Assembly: GCA_949316495.1 (NCBI GenBank)
Contig: OX439005.1
Span: forward strand, 43,088,682 to 43,152,681
Direction: 5' to 3'
Source: Amphiduros pacificus
Lineage: Eukaryota; Annelida; Polychaeta; Phyllodocida; Hesionidae
Length of the DNA stretch: 64,000 bases
Shown piece by piece: positions 37,641 to 50,192 of this stretch. Each line of letters begins with the position of its first letter. Position 1 is the first letter of the stretch. Below the pieces are notes generated by a model. It did not search any database. It saw only the letters and a program-made list of their open reading frames with translations, and was not told where the DNA came from. Made by a program: the position numbers and the translations under genes.

Positions 37641-38002
37641 ATACTAAGTTGGAAGGCTCTCCTTATCCTTTTGCTATTAAAGTGACTGAATTTATCAGGC
37701 CATTATGTCTTTTGGTCAGAGTAAGGAGGGGATAATGGTAAAACTCTGGAAGAATCCCCCTAACAGCGATCCCTCCAAACTACATAACTAACTAATGCTA
37801 CTGTTTGACGTGTTGCTTCAACAGAACAAAACGGGACAATGGCATTTCCTTATTAATCTGTCGATCCATTATTCCCAGCTTTGTCTTGTCAGGTAATAAA
37901 GAGTGTTACATTTGTTAGTAATCACATTTGGTAAATTGATGTTATCCACCAACTTATTGCAGTTTCAGCCACTTGCGCAGCCAGCCAACCTGAATAAAGC
38001 CT

Positions 38003-38020
38003 GCAGCCAGGTGGCGCTCA
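38003..38020 (-). promoter_or_regulatory. CTCF-like motif, minus orientation
   Basis: On the minus strand TGAGCGCCACCTGGCTGC resembles the CTCF core GCGCCACCTGGTGG. It lies about 360 bp to the right of the end of the 36-37.6 kb array. Confidence 0.3.
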
Positions 38021-38594
38021 CGACACCCGGCTGACACCAAGAACATAAAGTGCACCAAAGAGCCCTCAAATACATGTCAACTCTTGTGTGGCATAATCGC
38101 CATGGCAACTAAATCTCAGGATTCGGCCCCAAATCTTCTTTGTATCTTTCTGTATGATCACAGATGAAGAGTTTTTTTGATGATTCCGAATGAAAGGTCG
38201 CACCAAATGCGCACAGTGTGATTATGTGAATATAACTTGGGCAGCTCATGAATATTTCCAGTATTATTGTGCACAGATAGTCTTGGTGGTATCAGTCTCT
38301 TTGGATTATTTCGCACAGCTTATTAGCAAAGCAGTCTCGCCCATCATCAAATATTGACAATTTTACTGCACTGCAACTGCTCTTACACCAATAACACAGC
38401 CAAATTAATTTGTGTATGTAGTACTTCAGTAGAAACTTTAAAAGACAGCACACAATCAAATAACAAATGGTGATCAAGGTCTCATCTTAAAACCAAAGAG
38501 AGCACACACATGCTGGGGGACAGCCCTGTCCCTGACCATGGGGCCAAATATGTGTGGCACTCACTGAGGAATGAGCTCACAGAAATATGGCCAT

Positions 38595-38850
38595 GTCTTT
38601 TACCTGATATGGTCATGTCCAGAGAGTGAGCTACCAAATATGGTCATGTCTAGTCAGTGAGCTACCAAATATGGTCATGTCTAGTCAGTGAGCTACCTAA
38701 TATGGTTAGGTTTAGAGACTGTATGTCATGTGTATGTCTAGTGAGTGAGCTTCTATATATGGCCGAGAGTGAGTTGCCAAATATGGTCATGTCTAGAGAA
38801 TATGGTGCAAAGCATGGTCATGTCTGGAAAGTAAGCTACCAAATGCAGAC
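38595..38850. repeat. Degenerate minisatellite, about 31-bp unit
   Basis: About eight diverged copies of GAGCTACCAAATATGGTCAT plus GTCTAGTCAGT, with considerable sequence decay in the right half. Confidence 0.85.
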
Positions 38851-39379
38851 AATGAAGTATTCTTACTGAGAATGTATGTTAAAAAAAGTTATTTTGATGG
38901 AGTATTTCCTCAAATCAAATCATGGAGATAAATCAGGTGATTTCAGACATTGAGAGTTGCTTGAGACAAGTGAATGGTGCCTTTTTGAGGACAGGTGTTA
39001 GTTATATTGTCCATTTCTTGTGACAGACATCTTGTGTTTTTAAATGATTTATTACTTAATTATCAAGTACCCACTCCTTACGGCATGACAAGAGCGATAG
39101 AATAAATGCCATTCCTGTTATTTTAACAACTCAACACTAAAATTATCCAACACACAAGACTACTTTATTAGATGACAACGACAATTTTGTTGTTGTAGTA
39201 ATATCTTTGGCCAAACTCTAAAATAAAAAGTCAGTGGTCTGAACATTCTAGCTTATCTGTCAAGCATATATTAATCATTATGTGGCAAATTCTGCATCCA
39301 GAGTTGAGTACGAGGCAAAATGACCCACTGCAAAACACCCAATATGGCATCCCACATGTCAATTCTTATCAGCATGCCT

Positions 39380-39600
39380 GTTATCGTCGTGGCGAGGGCG
39401 TACAATGTTACGTCTGTGTCTCTCTCCCCCAGACGATGTCGTCAGCCATCTTGCCTCGGTGCAGTGACGCTCACAAATGCACTTTCTTTGTCGTCGCCTG
39501 GTAATGGTTGTGACTACAATGGTATTTCACATCACTGGCGGCGACGTCGGCGAGGTCCTTCAATCTGTTTCTTTTAGCTCCCAGGAGTTTGCTCCTCGCA
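39380..39600. other. CpG-containing patch, possible regulatory element or transposon relic
   Basis: Holds GTCGTGGCGAGGGCGTACAA, ACGATGTCGTCAGCC and CACTGGCGGCGACGTCGGCG. A pyrimidine-rich tract ending CTCTCCCCCAG followed by ATG and later TGGTAATGG looks exon-like on the plus strand, but the short frame matches nothing I know. Confidence 0.3.
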
Positions 39601-40744
39601 TTCACTGAAGTTTGGACTCCATCACAAATTATTCATGGCGTGTAACATTCGACTTCTTTTGCCTTTAAATAAAACATTGTCTTTCAAACTTCACTGAAAC
39701 TATCATTTTTTTGGCCATTTTTTGTTGTTGTCAAATTTGCCAGATGCAGAGTTCACATGGCACTGAAGTGGTTATTGTTGAGCGTAGTGCTCGGATTAAC
39801 TCCTGCCTGTGTTTCTATTCTCATACACATCCATCAAATGTTCAATCCTTCTATATCCTATAGCCTATGGGCGAATTAAAAAGCATCCTGCCGATAATTT
39901 CAAATGGTAAACATGAGCTTTGTGTAGCCATAGATCACAGCAAGTACAGGGGAATTGTCCCATATAAAAGGCCACACAATAATACAGCCAAACTTATCAA
40001 AATGCCTTGAGCACTTCAAACATGATTTATTTTTTAAAGAAAAAACCCAAATATGCTACAAACAGCATGATCCTATTCGTTTCTCCAAAACTAAACAAAA
40101 CTTGGGCATTACTTGATTGTGCTATCATTCAGGTCTTGTTTACTATTTCAGGCAATATTTGTGAGGTTGCCATATTTCATGATGTTCTTTCATCGAGTGC
40201 CATTGACTTCCACACCCTACAATTATGCAAATCATGGTGCATGCTTATAATAAGAGTGACTCAAAATACTGCTCACTGAATGAATAATTACTTTTTTGAA
40301 ATGTAGAATACCGGCACCAGGTATAAAGCTAGTCTGCGGCGGTGGATCATCACTGCCAAGAACATATGGTCTGTAATAGCTCACTGCACCCCATGACTTC
40401 CTGTCATAATTACCTCCTTTTCTTCTTTTATATACCTCTAATTACACCTGCCATTATTCTATTATTTCACTGGGCAGACTAAAATATGCAACGATCGTTG
40501 ATTTACTGGCCATGCAAAGACCAGAGCATTTTTCTCTTTCATGGAACCATGGTTTGTCTCAGAAGGTGGGATGCACCTATTTCAGTTATGATATCGATCG
40601 CTCTCTCTTGTCTTGTATCGTTTTGATGGAGCCCAGGCCTATAGATGTGTCGGATCAGGGATAAGATGGGCACAGGCTCCACGCAGCTCACAGAGAAGAG
40701 TGGACTGAGGTGCTTGACCAGAGTCTTGTGATGTAAATGGACAC

Positions 40745-40838
40745 GCCTTATCACATGATGCCTTATCACATGATGCCTTATCACATGACGCCTTATCACA
40801 TGACACCTTATCACATGACACCTTATCACATGACCTGG
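40745..40838. repeat. Minisatellite, 15-bp unit
   Basis: Six to seven copies of GCCTTATCACATGAT/GAC. Each copy carries TCACATGA, which contains the E-box CACATG and is close to CLEAR/MITF-type TCACGTGA sites. Confidence 0.93.
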
Positions 40839-42064
40839 GAGGTGCTACTATGGTTGCTGAAACAAACTACAACGGGGAATTTTTTTTCCTATTTTGCTAC
40901 TCAAATTTCTTTTAAACTGCTTGAGATACACATATTTGAGTTATATTGCAGATACACATATTTGATATATATATATATTCAAATTTGGAATTTACATCTT
41001 GCATGTTAAGTAAACATTCTTTTTTTGTGATAAATTCAAATTGAAACTTTGAAGTTTTAAATCATATACAAGCATTTTTGGGATTATATGGAATTAACTG
41101 AGAGTTTGTGATGGTTTGCTCCAAATCATTACAAACAAAATATTTTCTCTGCTTCAAATAGACTTTTCCTGGTGGGGTCTCCTGTCTAATAACCAAAAAG
41201 AGAAAGGGCACCAAAATTCAAATGAATTGTCATTTTCCATCCCCTTCAAAATGTGACTTTCAGAAATAGTGAAATAATACTCTTCATATCCACATGATAT
41301 GAATTTGTCCCTGGTGAGAAATCTGTCTAGATGTATCACTTTTTGCAATAACAGATCCCAGAAACTATGTGAATCTTACTTTAGGATATTCTGTTTTGTC
41401 AAAATAAATCATTAAATAACTCAATCTGGTCAAAAAAGGGTGTTGCAAAATGTCACAATAAATCATTAAATGACTCCAATTGACCAAAAGCTGCTGTCAC
41501 ACAACTGCATATGGTCTAAAATAACATAAATACTGCAAACTGTAACCCATAAAGTCTCTGATACACAGAACAAATATAGTTGCATCAGTGTGGACGGAGG
41601 GACAGGCACATGCCAGACTCACTAATTACTTAGAGGTTGCCTTCCAGTACCTTACTAATGATGGATTCACTGACCAAAATAACTAAAAATATTGTGCATT
41701 TATAATAACAGTGTAGCATGCAGTTGCTTATGACACCTGGTCTCTTGTTTGTGTTGTTGTGTCTACTCCCTGGTTGGCAGTACCAGAATAGACACCATCT
41801 TGATTATTATCTGTCCGATAGTTAAGGTACCATCCTGATCAAATTGTTTTTTCCCATTATCACAAGAATGGAAATCAATGAGATAGAAAGAAATATTGAA
41901 ATAAGTGGTTATACATTAGGCAGATGTGGGGTAGCTTCGACTGCAGACACACCTGTGGTTTCCCTGGTAACATACAAAACGATCCTGGCTTGCATGTTGT
42001 GTATCCTGATCAGACTGCTTGCCGGTTCCCATCCCTACTAGCTCTAGGTTAACATCCTTGCAGG

Positions 42065-42735
42065 TAAAGTCTGCATCACAACACTCTAGCTAGAGTCTGC
42101 AGCAATGCTATTTATAGTCTGCATCACAACACTCTAGCTGGAGTCTGCATCATTGCTATTTATAGTCTGCATCACAACACTCTAGCTGGAGTCTGCAGCA
42201 ATGATATTTATAGTCTGCATCACAACACTCTAGCTGGAGTCTGCATCATTGCTATTTATAGTCTGCATCACAACACTCTAGCTAGAGTCTGCAGCAATGC
42301 TATTTATAGTCTGCATCACAACACTCTAGCTAGAGTCTGCAGCAATGCTATTTATAGTCTGCATCACAACACTCTAGCTGGAGTCTGCAGCAATGCTATT
42401 TATAGTCTGCATCACAACACTCTACCTGGAGCCTATAGTTCTGCTATGTATAGTCTGCACGACAGCACTCTAGCTGGAATCAGCAGCATTTCTTTGTATA
42501 ATCAACATCACAACTCTTCCTGGAGTCTGTAGCATTGCTATGCATAATTAGCATCATCACACTCTACCTGGAGTCTGTAGCATTGCTATGCATAATCAGC
42601 ATCATCACACTCTACCTGGAGTCTGTAGCATTGCTATTCATAATTAGCATCATCACACTCTACCTGGAGTCTGTAGCATTGCTATGCATAATCAGCATCA
42701 TCACACTCTAGCTAGAGTCTGCAGCATTGCTATAT
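42065..42735. repeat. Minisatellite, 48-bp unit
   Basis: About 14 copies of CTGCATCACAACACTCTAGC plus TAGAGTCTGCAGCAATGCTATTTATAGT. The left half is uniform; the right half (42430-42735) is a diverged subfamily with CACTCTACCTGGAGTCTGTA and TAATCAGCATCAT. Confidence 0.95.
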
Positions 42736-45700
42736 AGAGTTATATCTAGCCTCAGATATATACACAGCAATTATTGAGATGTGAGAATGCTGTGTGTCAG
42801 TTATGAGGTTAGTGGTTATGAGGTTGGCATTGCCTGTCAGCTCCCATACCCTGCTACCTGCTTCAACCGTTTCACCTTTCAAAGGAAACCAAAGTTACAC
42901 TCAGATGAAATGGCATTTGCTCCACAGAATACAGAAAGGATTCATATCGTCATATCATTTCAGGTATCTCTCAAGGACATTTCAATCATGATAATGCCAA
43001 AGCAGATGAGAAAACAAGAGCATTGTTTCTGATATAATATATGTATATGTATATAAAATACCTGCAGCTTACATCCTGGCATTTATAAACAACTGACCTA
43101 CATTTATTAACCTGATGTTATATCAGATATAAAGATTGTAGGCTTACCTTACAATTATCAATCTCTCAAACAAGAGTATATTTTATAAAATGTCAACAAA
43201 ACAAGAACAACTGGTTTCTGATAAGAAGGGTAGTAATGTCGGCAATATACACATTAAAAACGTTTCACACAAATAACATTTCATTGACATGATTAAGTCC
43301 CTTACATCTTTTATTTTCTATATTTCCTTTATGACACATAATGAAGTTCAAAAGGTTTAAATTTACTGTAAATGTGGATGCATTTGGTGCCAGACAGAAT
43401 ATATATTGTGGCATGATTGTACATTCTACGATCTTGTCTTGCGAGACCGATAGGCTTCCAGCCCCTGTCCAGTTAAAAAAAAAACCTTTGACAATTTGTG
43501 AGGCGGACTGTTGGACTCCTATTATTAGAATGGTCCCTGATTGATCGTCTCATTTGTGAAGAAAGAAAACAATAAATAAGACAATGGGTCATAATAAAAG
43601 CCCACCACTATTTTAGCAGACTATCTCTTGTCTGGGATGGACTCAAGGAACAGACACCTGTGGGATGGAGCCAATCACATCACAACTGCTTATCTTCACA
43701 AATATAAATCAATCTACTTATTATACTTGTTTAATCTAAAGAAAAAATAATTCCTATTATAGTTATTTTATAGATAAAGAGGCCACAGAAAAAAAGAGGT
43801 AGTTTGTAAAACAGTATATAATGTAAAAGGTGGGATGGAGGTAGGATGGAGGTAGGATGGGTCCAGCCCAGAGTGCCGTCCAATAGGATTGCCTCGTGCC
43901 CACTTTTAGAATGGTGATTGATGGGCAAGTCGGTATTTTCCTCAACAGGTTCACGTCTCTATTTGTCCGCCGAGAGGTCACAGATCCTTCTTCTTGCGAG
44001 AAACAATGACTCAGTGAAAACTGATTGATTCTTCACTTCAGTTTTTTTGGCAGAGAAAAACAAATCTTTATCAGAAACAAACAAGACGTCTTTTGTTGGG
44101 AAACTAAGCCCATTCTTAGAAACACTGCAGTCTGGCATGCAATACTTTTCAAAGTTACCGTTCATCCTATATCAGAAACAAGATATGACACAAACAAAAG
44201 AATTGTAAAATTATGGAATTAAGAAGCCATTAACTAAAACCAGCACTTTAAATTTCTTTTTTTAACAACCCATCACACATGACTTGTGACACAGGTGCCC
44301 AGTTATAACTTCTGACATGCAAAACATATTTGTGATTTGTTTCCTAGCAAAAGCTCCCATATCTAAAAGCAAAATTATTTTTTGCCTAATTATGAATCTT
44401 TGATAAGATGGGTGTAGCAACAACTTTTGCAGTTCAAAGTCAAAGCAATCTAATTATGACAGTGATTGATCCACCCTTTAAAATTCACTAATTGGAATTG
44501 ATTCATGTAATAATCGTTTGTTAGTCTCCCTCATTCCAGGATGTACATCAGAAAAGAGCAAATAGATGAAATTAATAAGTATGTGATTTTTGTATCAAGT
44601 ATTCAATTCTAAAATTCAGCTTTGTGCACTTGAAGTTTTGAACACTTTAAGGTTAGAGCACTTGAAGTATTGTGCACTTAAGTTTTGTGCACTTGAAGCA
44701 GGAGTGGCGCAATGAGCCAGGATTTCCATGCACTCTTGTGCACGTTCCGCCCATGCTAATATTAGACTCTGTCATCATCTAATATATATCTATATTAGGT
44801 TAACCTTCATTTCTCGAGAAGTAACTCAAAAATAAACTTGAAAGTTATAAAACTTAGGTAAGTGTATGGTGAAACTTTTAATTAAATCCTGTAAATAGAC
44901 ACAACACCACTGAAAAAATTTCCCCTAGAAATGTGAAGAGAGGCTGTTAGGATGGAGTGAATCCTGATTTAGTAGGAAGGGAGTGATACATGACATGCCG
45001 CAGTGTCCAACAACAAGTGTAAGCTGTCCCAGGCAAAAACCTCCTAGGCTGGTGCCCTACCAATCAATATCTCCCATGAAGGTCATGTTAAGGTCTGCTA
45101 CAAAAGGTGGGGAGGGGACCCGACAAAGCACCCCTTGGAAATAAGGGTCAACACACTTCCAAAAGAAGAATCAATTGCTTAGATTTATCCTCCACAATCC
45201 TTTATATGCAAGGGTTGGGGCTAATAAAAAGAACCTCCTCGTCGAAATAAATCTACCAGACAACTGCTGGGGGTCCTGGCCATATCGAATAACAAGGTTT
45301 TTGTTTCTTGCTGCTGATTATTTTCCTGATAAAAGTGGGCCACAGGTGAAGTTTCGCATGGTGCCAGGCTGCAGAAATCCATGTCACTCAAGCCTTTCTA
45401 CCTTCAAAAGGGAACTTAACATAAATTGAGAAAAATACTCTCCAAACAGAGAGAGAGTTAATGTTTTTTTCTGCAGGCCAGAAAATTGCACATTAGGAAA
45501 AGTACATGTTGATTGGATGAATAAATGCCTCTGAATGATTCACTTGGTGGGATGCTCATTGGCTTTTACCAGTAAATAAATGTGTGATCCCTAAACATTG
45601 ATAAATGAATCATAACTTTCTTCTATTAATGAGAACTAATGGAAACACCTGATACTTGGATTGTGCATGTCCTGATTGTCCTCTGAGGTGAGGTCATTGC

Positions 45701-45829
45701 GATAACACTTCTACAGCAAATAACTATTGTCATTGTAACAACATCTGGTATATCTTGTAATAAAACTATGAAATCTGATAGATGATGCAGCAATAAAATG
45801 GCGACACGACAACTCTGCAATGACGTGAC

Positions 45830-46970
45830 ATTGATGGTGACCGTAAATGGCGACACACATGTACAATTCTCACGGCCGTTGATGAATCTATCATTTGGCT
45901 TCCACATTTAGAACAGCGCTTCCAGAGTCGTATCTCCTATGGAACTATCTGCCGCTTCATCATCGCTCTGGCCAGCCGAACACTGCCGCCTCGATTGCGT
46001 TGCATATTATGTCTGAGATCATATTTGTACTGAAACGAGTATCAAAGTATGAATGCTAGCAGCGCTATATATAGCAACACCTCATATCTTCTCTCTGCAG
46101 GTAAATTCCTTCTCTAGGATGAGACGCTCGAGGGAATATCTTTATTACAGGATTCCTGGCACAAAATACAGCCATTATTACTTTCCAACGGGGGAATATT
46201 TCGCATAATTGGACCCCAAGAAACTCTTATCAAATCCCATGAAAAATATTCATGAGACACTCTTTGATGAAAAAGATATCATTATGCAAGATACACATCA
46301 TCATCATTATATTCTTTGAGCATAATATCCCAAGAGACAATTCACATAATGTTTGTGAATATGTATTTATATATTCATCCCACAGAGGATTTCACCGACA
46401 TTAGTGTTCTGACTGTAGCGTTACTGCAGACTTCGTATTCATGTCACAATTCGTTGCCATGGACTAATATCCAGTACTTCAGTCTCTTCATAGTTACATC
46501 ATCATGTCAAACACAACACCTAAACCCAAACTCATGTCACTCATGGTGTGATAACCCATTTATATTGACAACCACGCCATGATTATTTTTTGGCCAGCGA
46601 AAGACTTGTATCTTAATGCCTGAGAATAGGGCGCATCATATGACCCTTGGGGATGCCCTGGGCGTTAAATCTCACACCGGCTCCACTGCTTCTGAAGCCA
46701 ACCATGGCAGGTGCTATTTTTAGCCGAGGCTTTTTGTTGGAACAAATCCCCGTGGACCAATGCTGTTCATGAGTGAGCGGGCAAATTCATTAGACGTCAT
46801 GTTCCGCGAGAATAATATTTATTTATATGCACACTTTGTGGGGGACTGTTGTGGGTGGGCTGTGATAATACCAAATTATGACATCCCCGTCATGGCCGCC
46901 GCACGTTGACGCACATTTAGTCTGTGGGCCCACCAACATTTGCATATATCTTACAAATATCACACTCCGC
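45830..46970. other. Candidate intronic regulatory region
   Basis: Contains CpG-bearing, less AT-rich segments (45835-46010 and 46660-46975) with a MEF2-type CTATTTTTAG near 46713, CATGGCCGCCGCACG near 46894 and GACGTCATG near 46793. No coding frame is supported. The call rests on composition and motifs only. Confidence 0.3.
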
Positions 46971-47454
46971 GGGGACACACTCTCCATTAACTTGTTTCCT
47001 CCAATATCTATTACTTAAACTTTCTTAGAAAAAAATACATTTGATTTACTATTTTTGGAGAAAATTACCACAATCACCTGAATATGTTGTGAACATTATT
47101 CTGTTCTTTTATTCTGTTCTTTTATTCTTTATTTTTTTCTTTTTATTTATTAATTTTTTTCAATTTTTTTTTTTCAGGGTGGGGGAGCAAGATGGTGGTT
47201 AGAGATAAGATGACATGGTGTAGGGAGCTGCCTCCACGGATTTATAAGAAGCAACTAAACGTGGCCACCATGTTGTGTGTCATCTTACATAATGTAGAAT
47301 AGCATCAGTGGGATGAGGCAGAATCTGCAGGCTTGTCTCTATCTTAATGGGAAGCCTAGAAGAACTCTCCACATGGTAATGTGTCACTGCCAGACTCTAC
47401 GCTCCCACCACTCAAACTAACCCCTGTCTCTGTGCTATATATATCGTGGACACT

Positions 47455-48773
47455 CACAGACTGCACTGTGTATGTACAGTGTGTATATCTGACACTCAGA
47501 CTGCACTGTGTATGTACAGTGTGTATATCTGACACTCAGACTGCACTATGTGTACAGTGTGGATATCTGACACTCAGACTGCACTGTATGTGTACAGTGT
47601 GTATATCTGACACTCAGACTGCACTCTGTGTGTACAGTGTGTATATCTGACACTCAGACTGCACTGTGTATGTACAGTGTGTATATCTGACACTCAGACT
47701 GCACTGTGTGTACAGTGTGTATATCTGACACTCAGACTGCACTGTGTATGTACATGTACAGTGTGTATATCTGACACTCAGACTGCACTGTGTGTACAGT
47801 GTGTATATCTGCCACTCAGACTGCACTGTGTGTACAGTGTGTATATCTGACACTCAGACTGCACTCTGTGTGTACAGTGTGTATATCTGACACTCAGACT
47901 GCACTGTGTGTACAGTGTGTATATCTGACACTCAGACTGCACTGTGTATGTACATGTACAGTGTGTATATCTGACACTCAGACTGCACTGTGTGTACAGT
48001 GTGTATATCTGACACTCAGACTGCACTGTGCGTGTACAGTGTGTATATCTGACATTCAGACTGCACTGTATGTGTACAGTGTGTATATCTGACACTCAGA
48101 CTATACTGTGTGTACAGTGTGTATATCTGACACTCAGACTGCACTGTGTGTACAGTGTGTATATCTGACACTCAGACTGCACTGTGTGTACAGTGTATTT
48201 ATCTAACACTCAGACTGCACTGTTTGTACAGTGTATATATCTAACACTCAGACTGCACTGTGTGTACAGTGTGTATATCTGACACTCAGACTGCACTGTG
48301 TGTACAGTGTATATATCTAACACTCAGACTGCACTGTGTGTACAGTGTGTATATCTGACACTCAGACTACACTGTGTGTACAGTGTGTATATCTAACACT
48401 CACACTGCACTGTGTGTTCAGTGTGTATATCTAACACTCGGACTGCACTGTGTGTACAGTGTGTATATCTGACACTCAGACTGCACTGTATGTACAGTGT
48501 ATATATCTAACACTCAGACTGCTCTGTGTGTGTACAGTGTATATATCTAACACTCAGACTGCACTGTGCACAGTACAGTATGTATATATGACACTCACAC
48601 TGTACTTACTGTGTGTACAGTGTATATATCTAACACTCAGACTGCACTGTATGTGTACAGTGTGTATATATGACACTCACACTGTACTTACTGTGTGTAC
48701 AGTGTGTATATCTGACACTCAGACTGCACTGTGTGTGCACAGTACAGTATGTATATTTGACACTCTACAACAG
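47455..48773. repeat. Minisatellite, 36-44 bp unit
   Basis: About 34 copies of GTGTGTACAGTGTGTATATC plus TGACACTCAGACTGCACT, with length changes in the TGTGTACA run. The GTATGTACATGTACAGTG variant near 47745 recurs near 47945, about 200 bp apart. The right-hand units (TATATATCTAACACTC) form a subfamily. The array runs straight into the LINE tail at about 48774. Confidence 0.96.
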
Positions 48774-49262
48774 AGTGTATGCATTTTGTTTTATATGATT
48801 CCCATACTGCCTCATTTGGCTGATTGTATGTCTATTGAATTGTGGATGTCAAAGAGATGTATTAACTTCATAAAAATGGCTCTTGAGTCCAAAAATGTGG
48901 TAGTGAAAACTATAACTAATTTAGGTATGTCTGGCCTGCATTCAGTTATGGGCGGTAATCAGAGATTTTTAATGTCAAAGTATAATATGGATGTAAATGT
49001 TTTATATGATGTTTGGAGTAAAAGACGAAACTCCGAAGAACAAGACTGCAGGGTTTCTGCTCAAATCAAAGAGCTCTGCAGGTGGAGAGATGGCACACAC
49101 TCGCCATTTCTTAATAGGTCAATGTGCAAGTGTATAATTGATCATTTATGTACCAATTGACCACCTTGTTTTTAACCTGTATATATAGATGTCTATTGTT
49201 TTTTAAACTGTGCCATATTTCAATGTGCGAATAAAGAATTTCAAACAAAACAAACAAACAAT
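48774..49262 (+). mobile_element. 5'-truncated non-LTR retrotransposon (LINE), 3' end only
   Basis: The frame ending at 49160 leaves the minisatellite at about 48774. It then reads IPILPHLADCMSIELWMSKR, CINFIKMALESKNVVVKTI, with S-V-M-G-G-N-Q-R-F-L-M-S-K-Y and then DVWSKRR. This resembles the region after the reverse-transcriptase domain in CR1/L2/Jockey-like LINE ORF2 proteins (a cysteine-bearing R-C-x-x-F-I block, then G-N-x-R-x-L-x-x-K-Y). About 100 bp of 3' UTR follow, with AATAAAG and a CAAA-rich simple tail at 49238-49262. The reverse transcriptase itself is missing, so the copy is dead on arrival. It lies antisense to the PLC beta gene. The family call rests on remembered patterns. Confidence 0.6.
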
Positions 49263-50029
49263 GTGCAGCAATATTTCCTGATCCTATTAAACTGAACAGA
49301 AGAAATAAGTTGACTGATGACGAGAGGCTCTGTGCTTTGTCAGGTCTCAGGACCAGAGCCACTAACAGGTTTGTGGCTGGTAACTGTATCCATAAAGTTT
49401 GCTCTGATATATAAATAGTTAATAGAGAGGCAGACAGGGTCTAGCTTATTGTGAGGTAGCTTGATGAGCATGGCCAAGCCCACCATATCTCACCCACACA
49501 AAACCTATCTAACAAGTGGCATATATATTAATTATTGAGGCATAATTAACCTCTACAAGACCACCCATATGTTGCCCCTCACTGCACTCCACTCAGTCAT
49601 CTAGAGAGTCATTTAATCTTGTGCCGTGGGTCCTTCCATTTGTAAATCAGGAATGATGTGCAGACAACAATTGTACAGGACATTTTTGACCCCATCAATA
49701 AGCATCCCCATGAAAATATAATGTACATCCTTGCAGAAATACGTTGGCAACAATATCAGTGTAAAAAAATAAAGTTGACATTATTTGTTGTATCAAGCCC
49801 TTCATTTTCATTAGTGTTATGACATGAATCATAAAATAACATATGCATGCCATAAAATAACATATACATACCTGGAAAATATTTGGTAAGTTTTAATATT
49901 TGTTGTGTCTGTTGAAATGATTGGTCATAATAGGATAAATGCTAAAATGATACCAATACCAGAAAAATCCATTGCAATTTTTCCTGATCTGAAAACATAT
50001 ATGCTTGTTGAGTATCTTTGTAGAATCCT

Positions 50030-50192
50030 ATCTACCTGAACAAAGAACTCCTTGGTTGACAGAGCCAATGACAGTATCCCTGCCATTGATGTAACAAGGA
50101 TCAATGCCTTTTCATTGCTACATAATGGGGCTGAACCTGTGACCTGTGTAAAATTGCTTAGCCTGCATTCTACCCACTTGGTCACACACCAA
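50030..50192 (-). mobile_element. tRNA-derived SINE head
   Basis: On the minus strand from about 50183: GTGTGACCAAGTGGGTAGAA fits an A box, and AGGTTCAGCCCC about 45 bp later fits a B box. The body continues at least to the CAACCAAGGAGTTC segment near 50050. The 3' end and tail were not identified, and the element may extend leftward to about 49920. Its sequence differs from the SINE at 8874-9170, so it belongs to another family. Confidence 0.55.

Noticed and set aside
45175-45429. 84-residue plus-strand frame with varied composition
   Set aside because: No recognisable motif, no splice or promoter context, and length within chance for this window.
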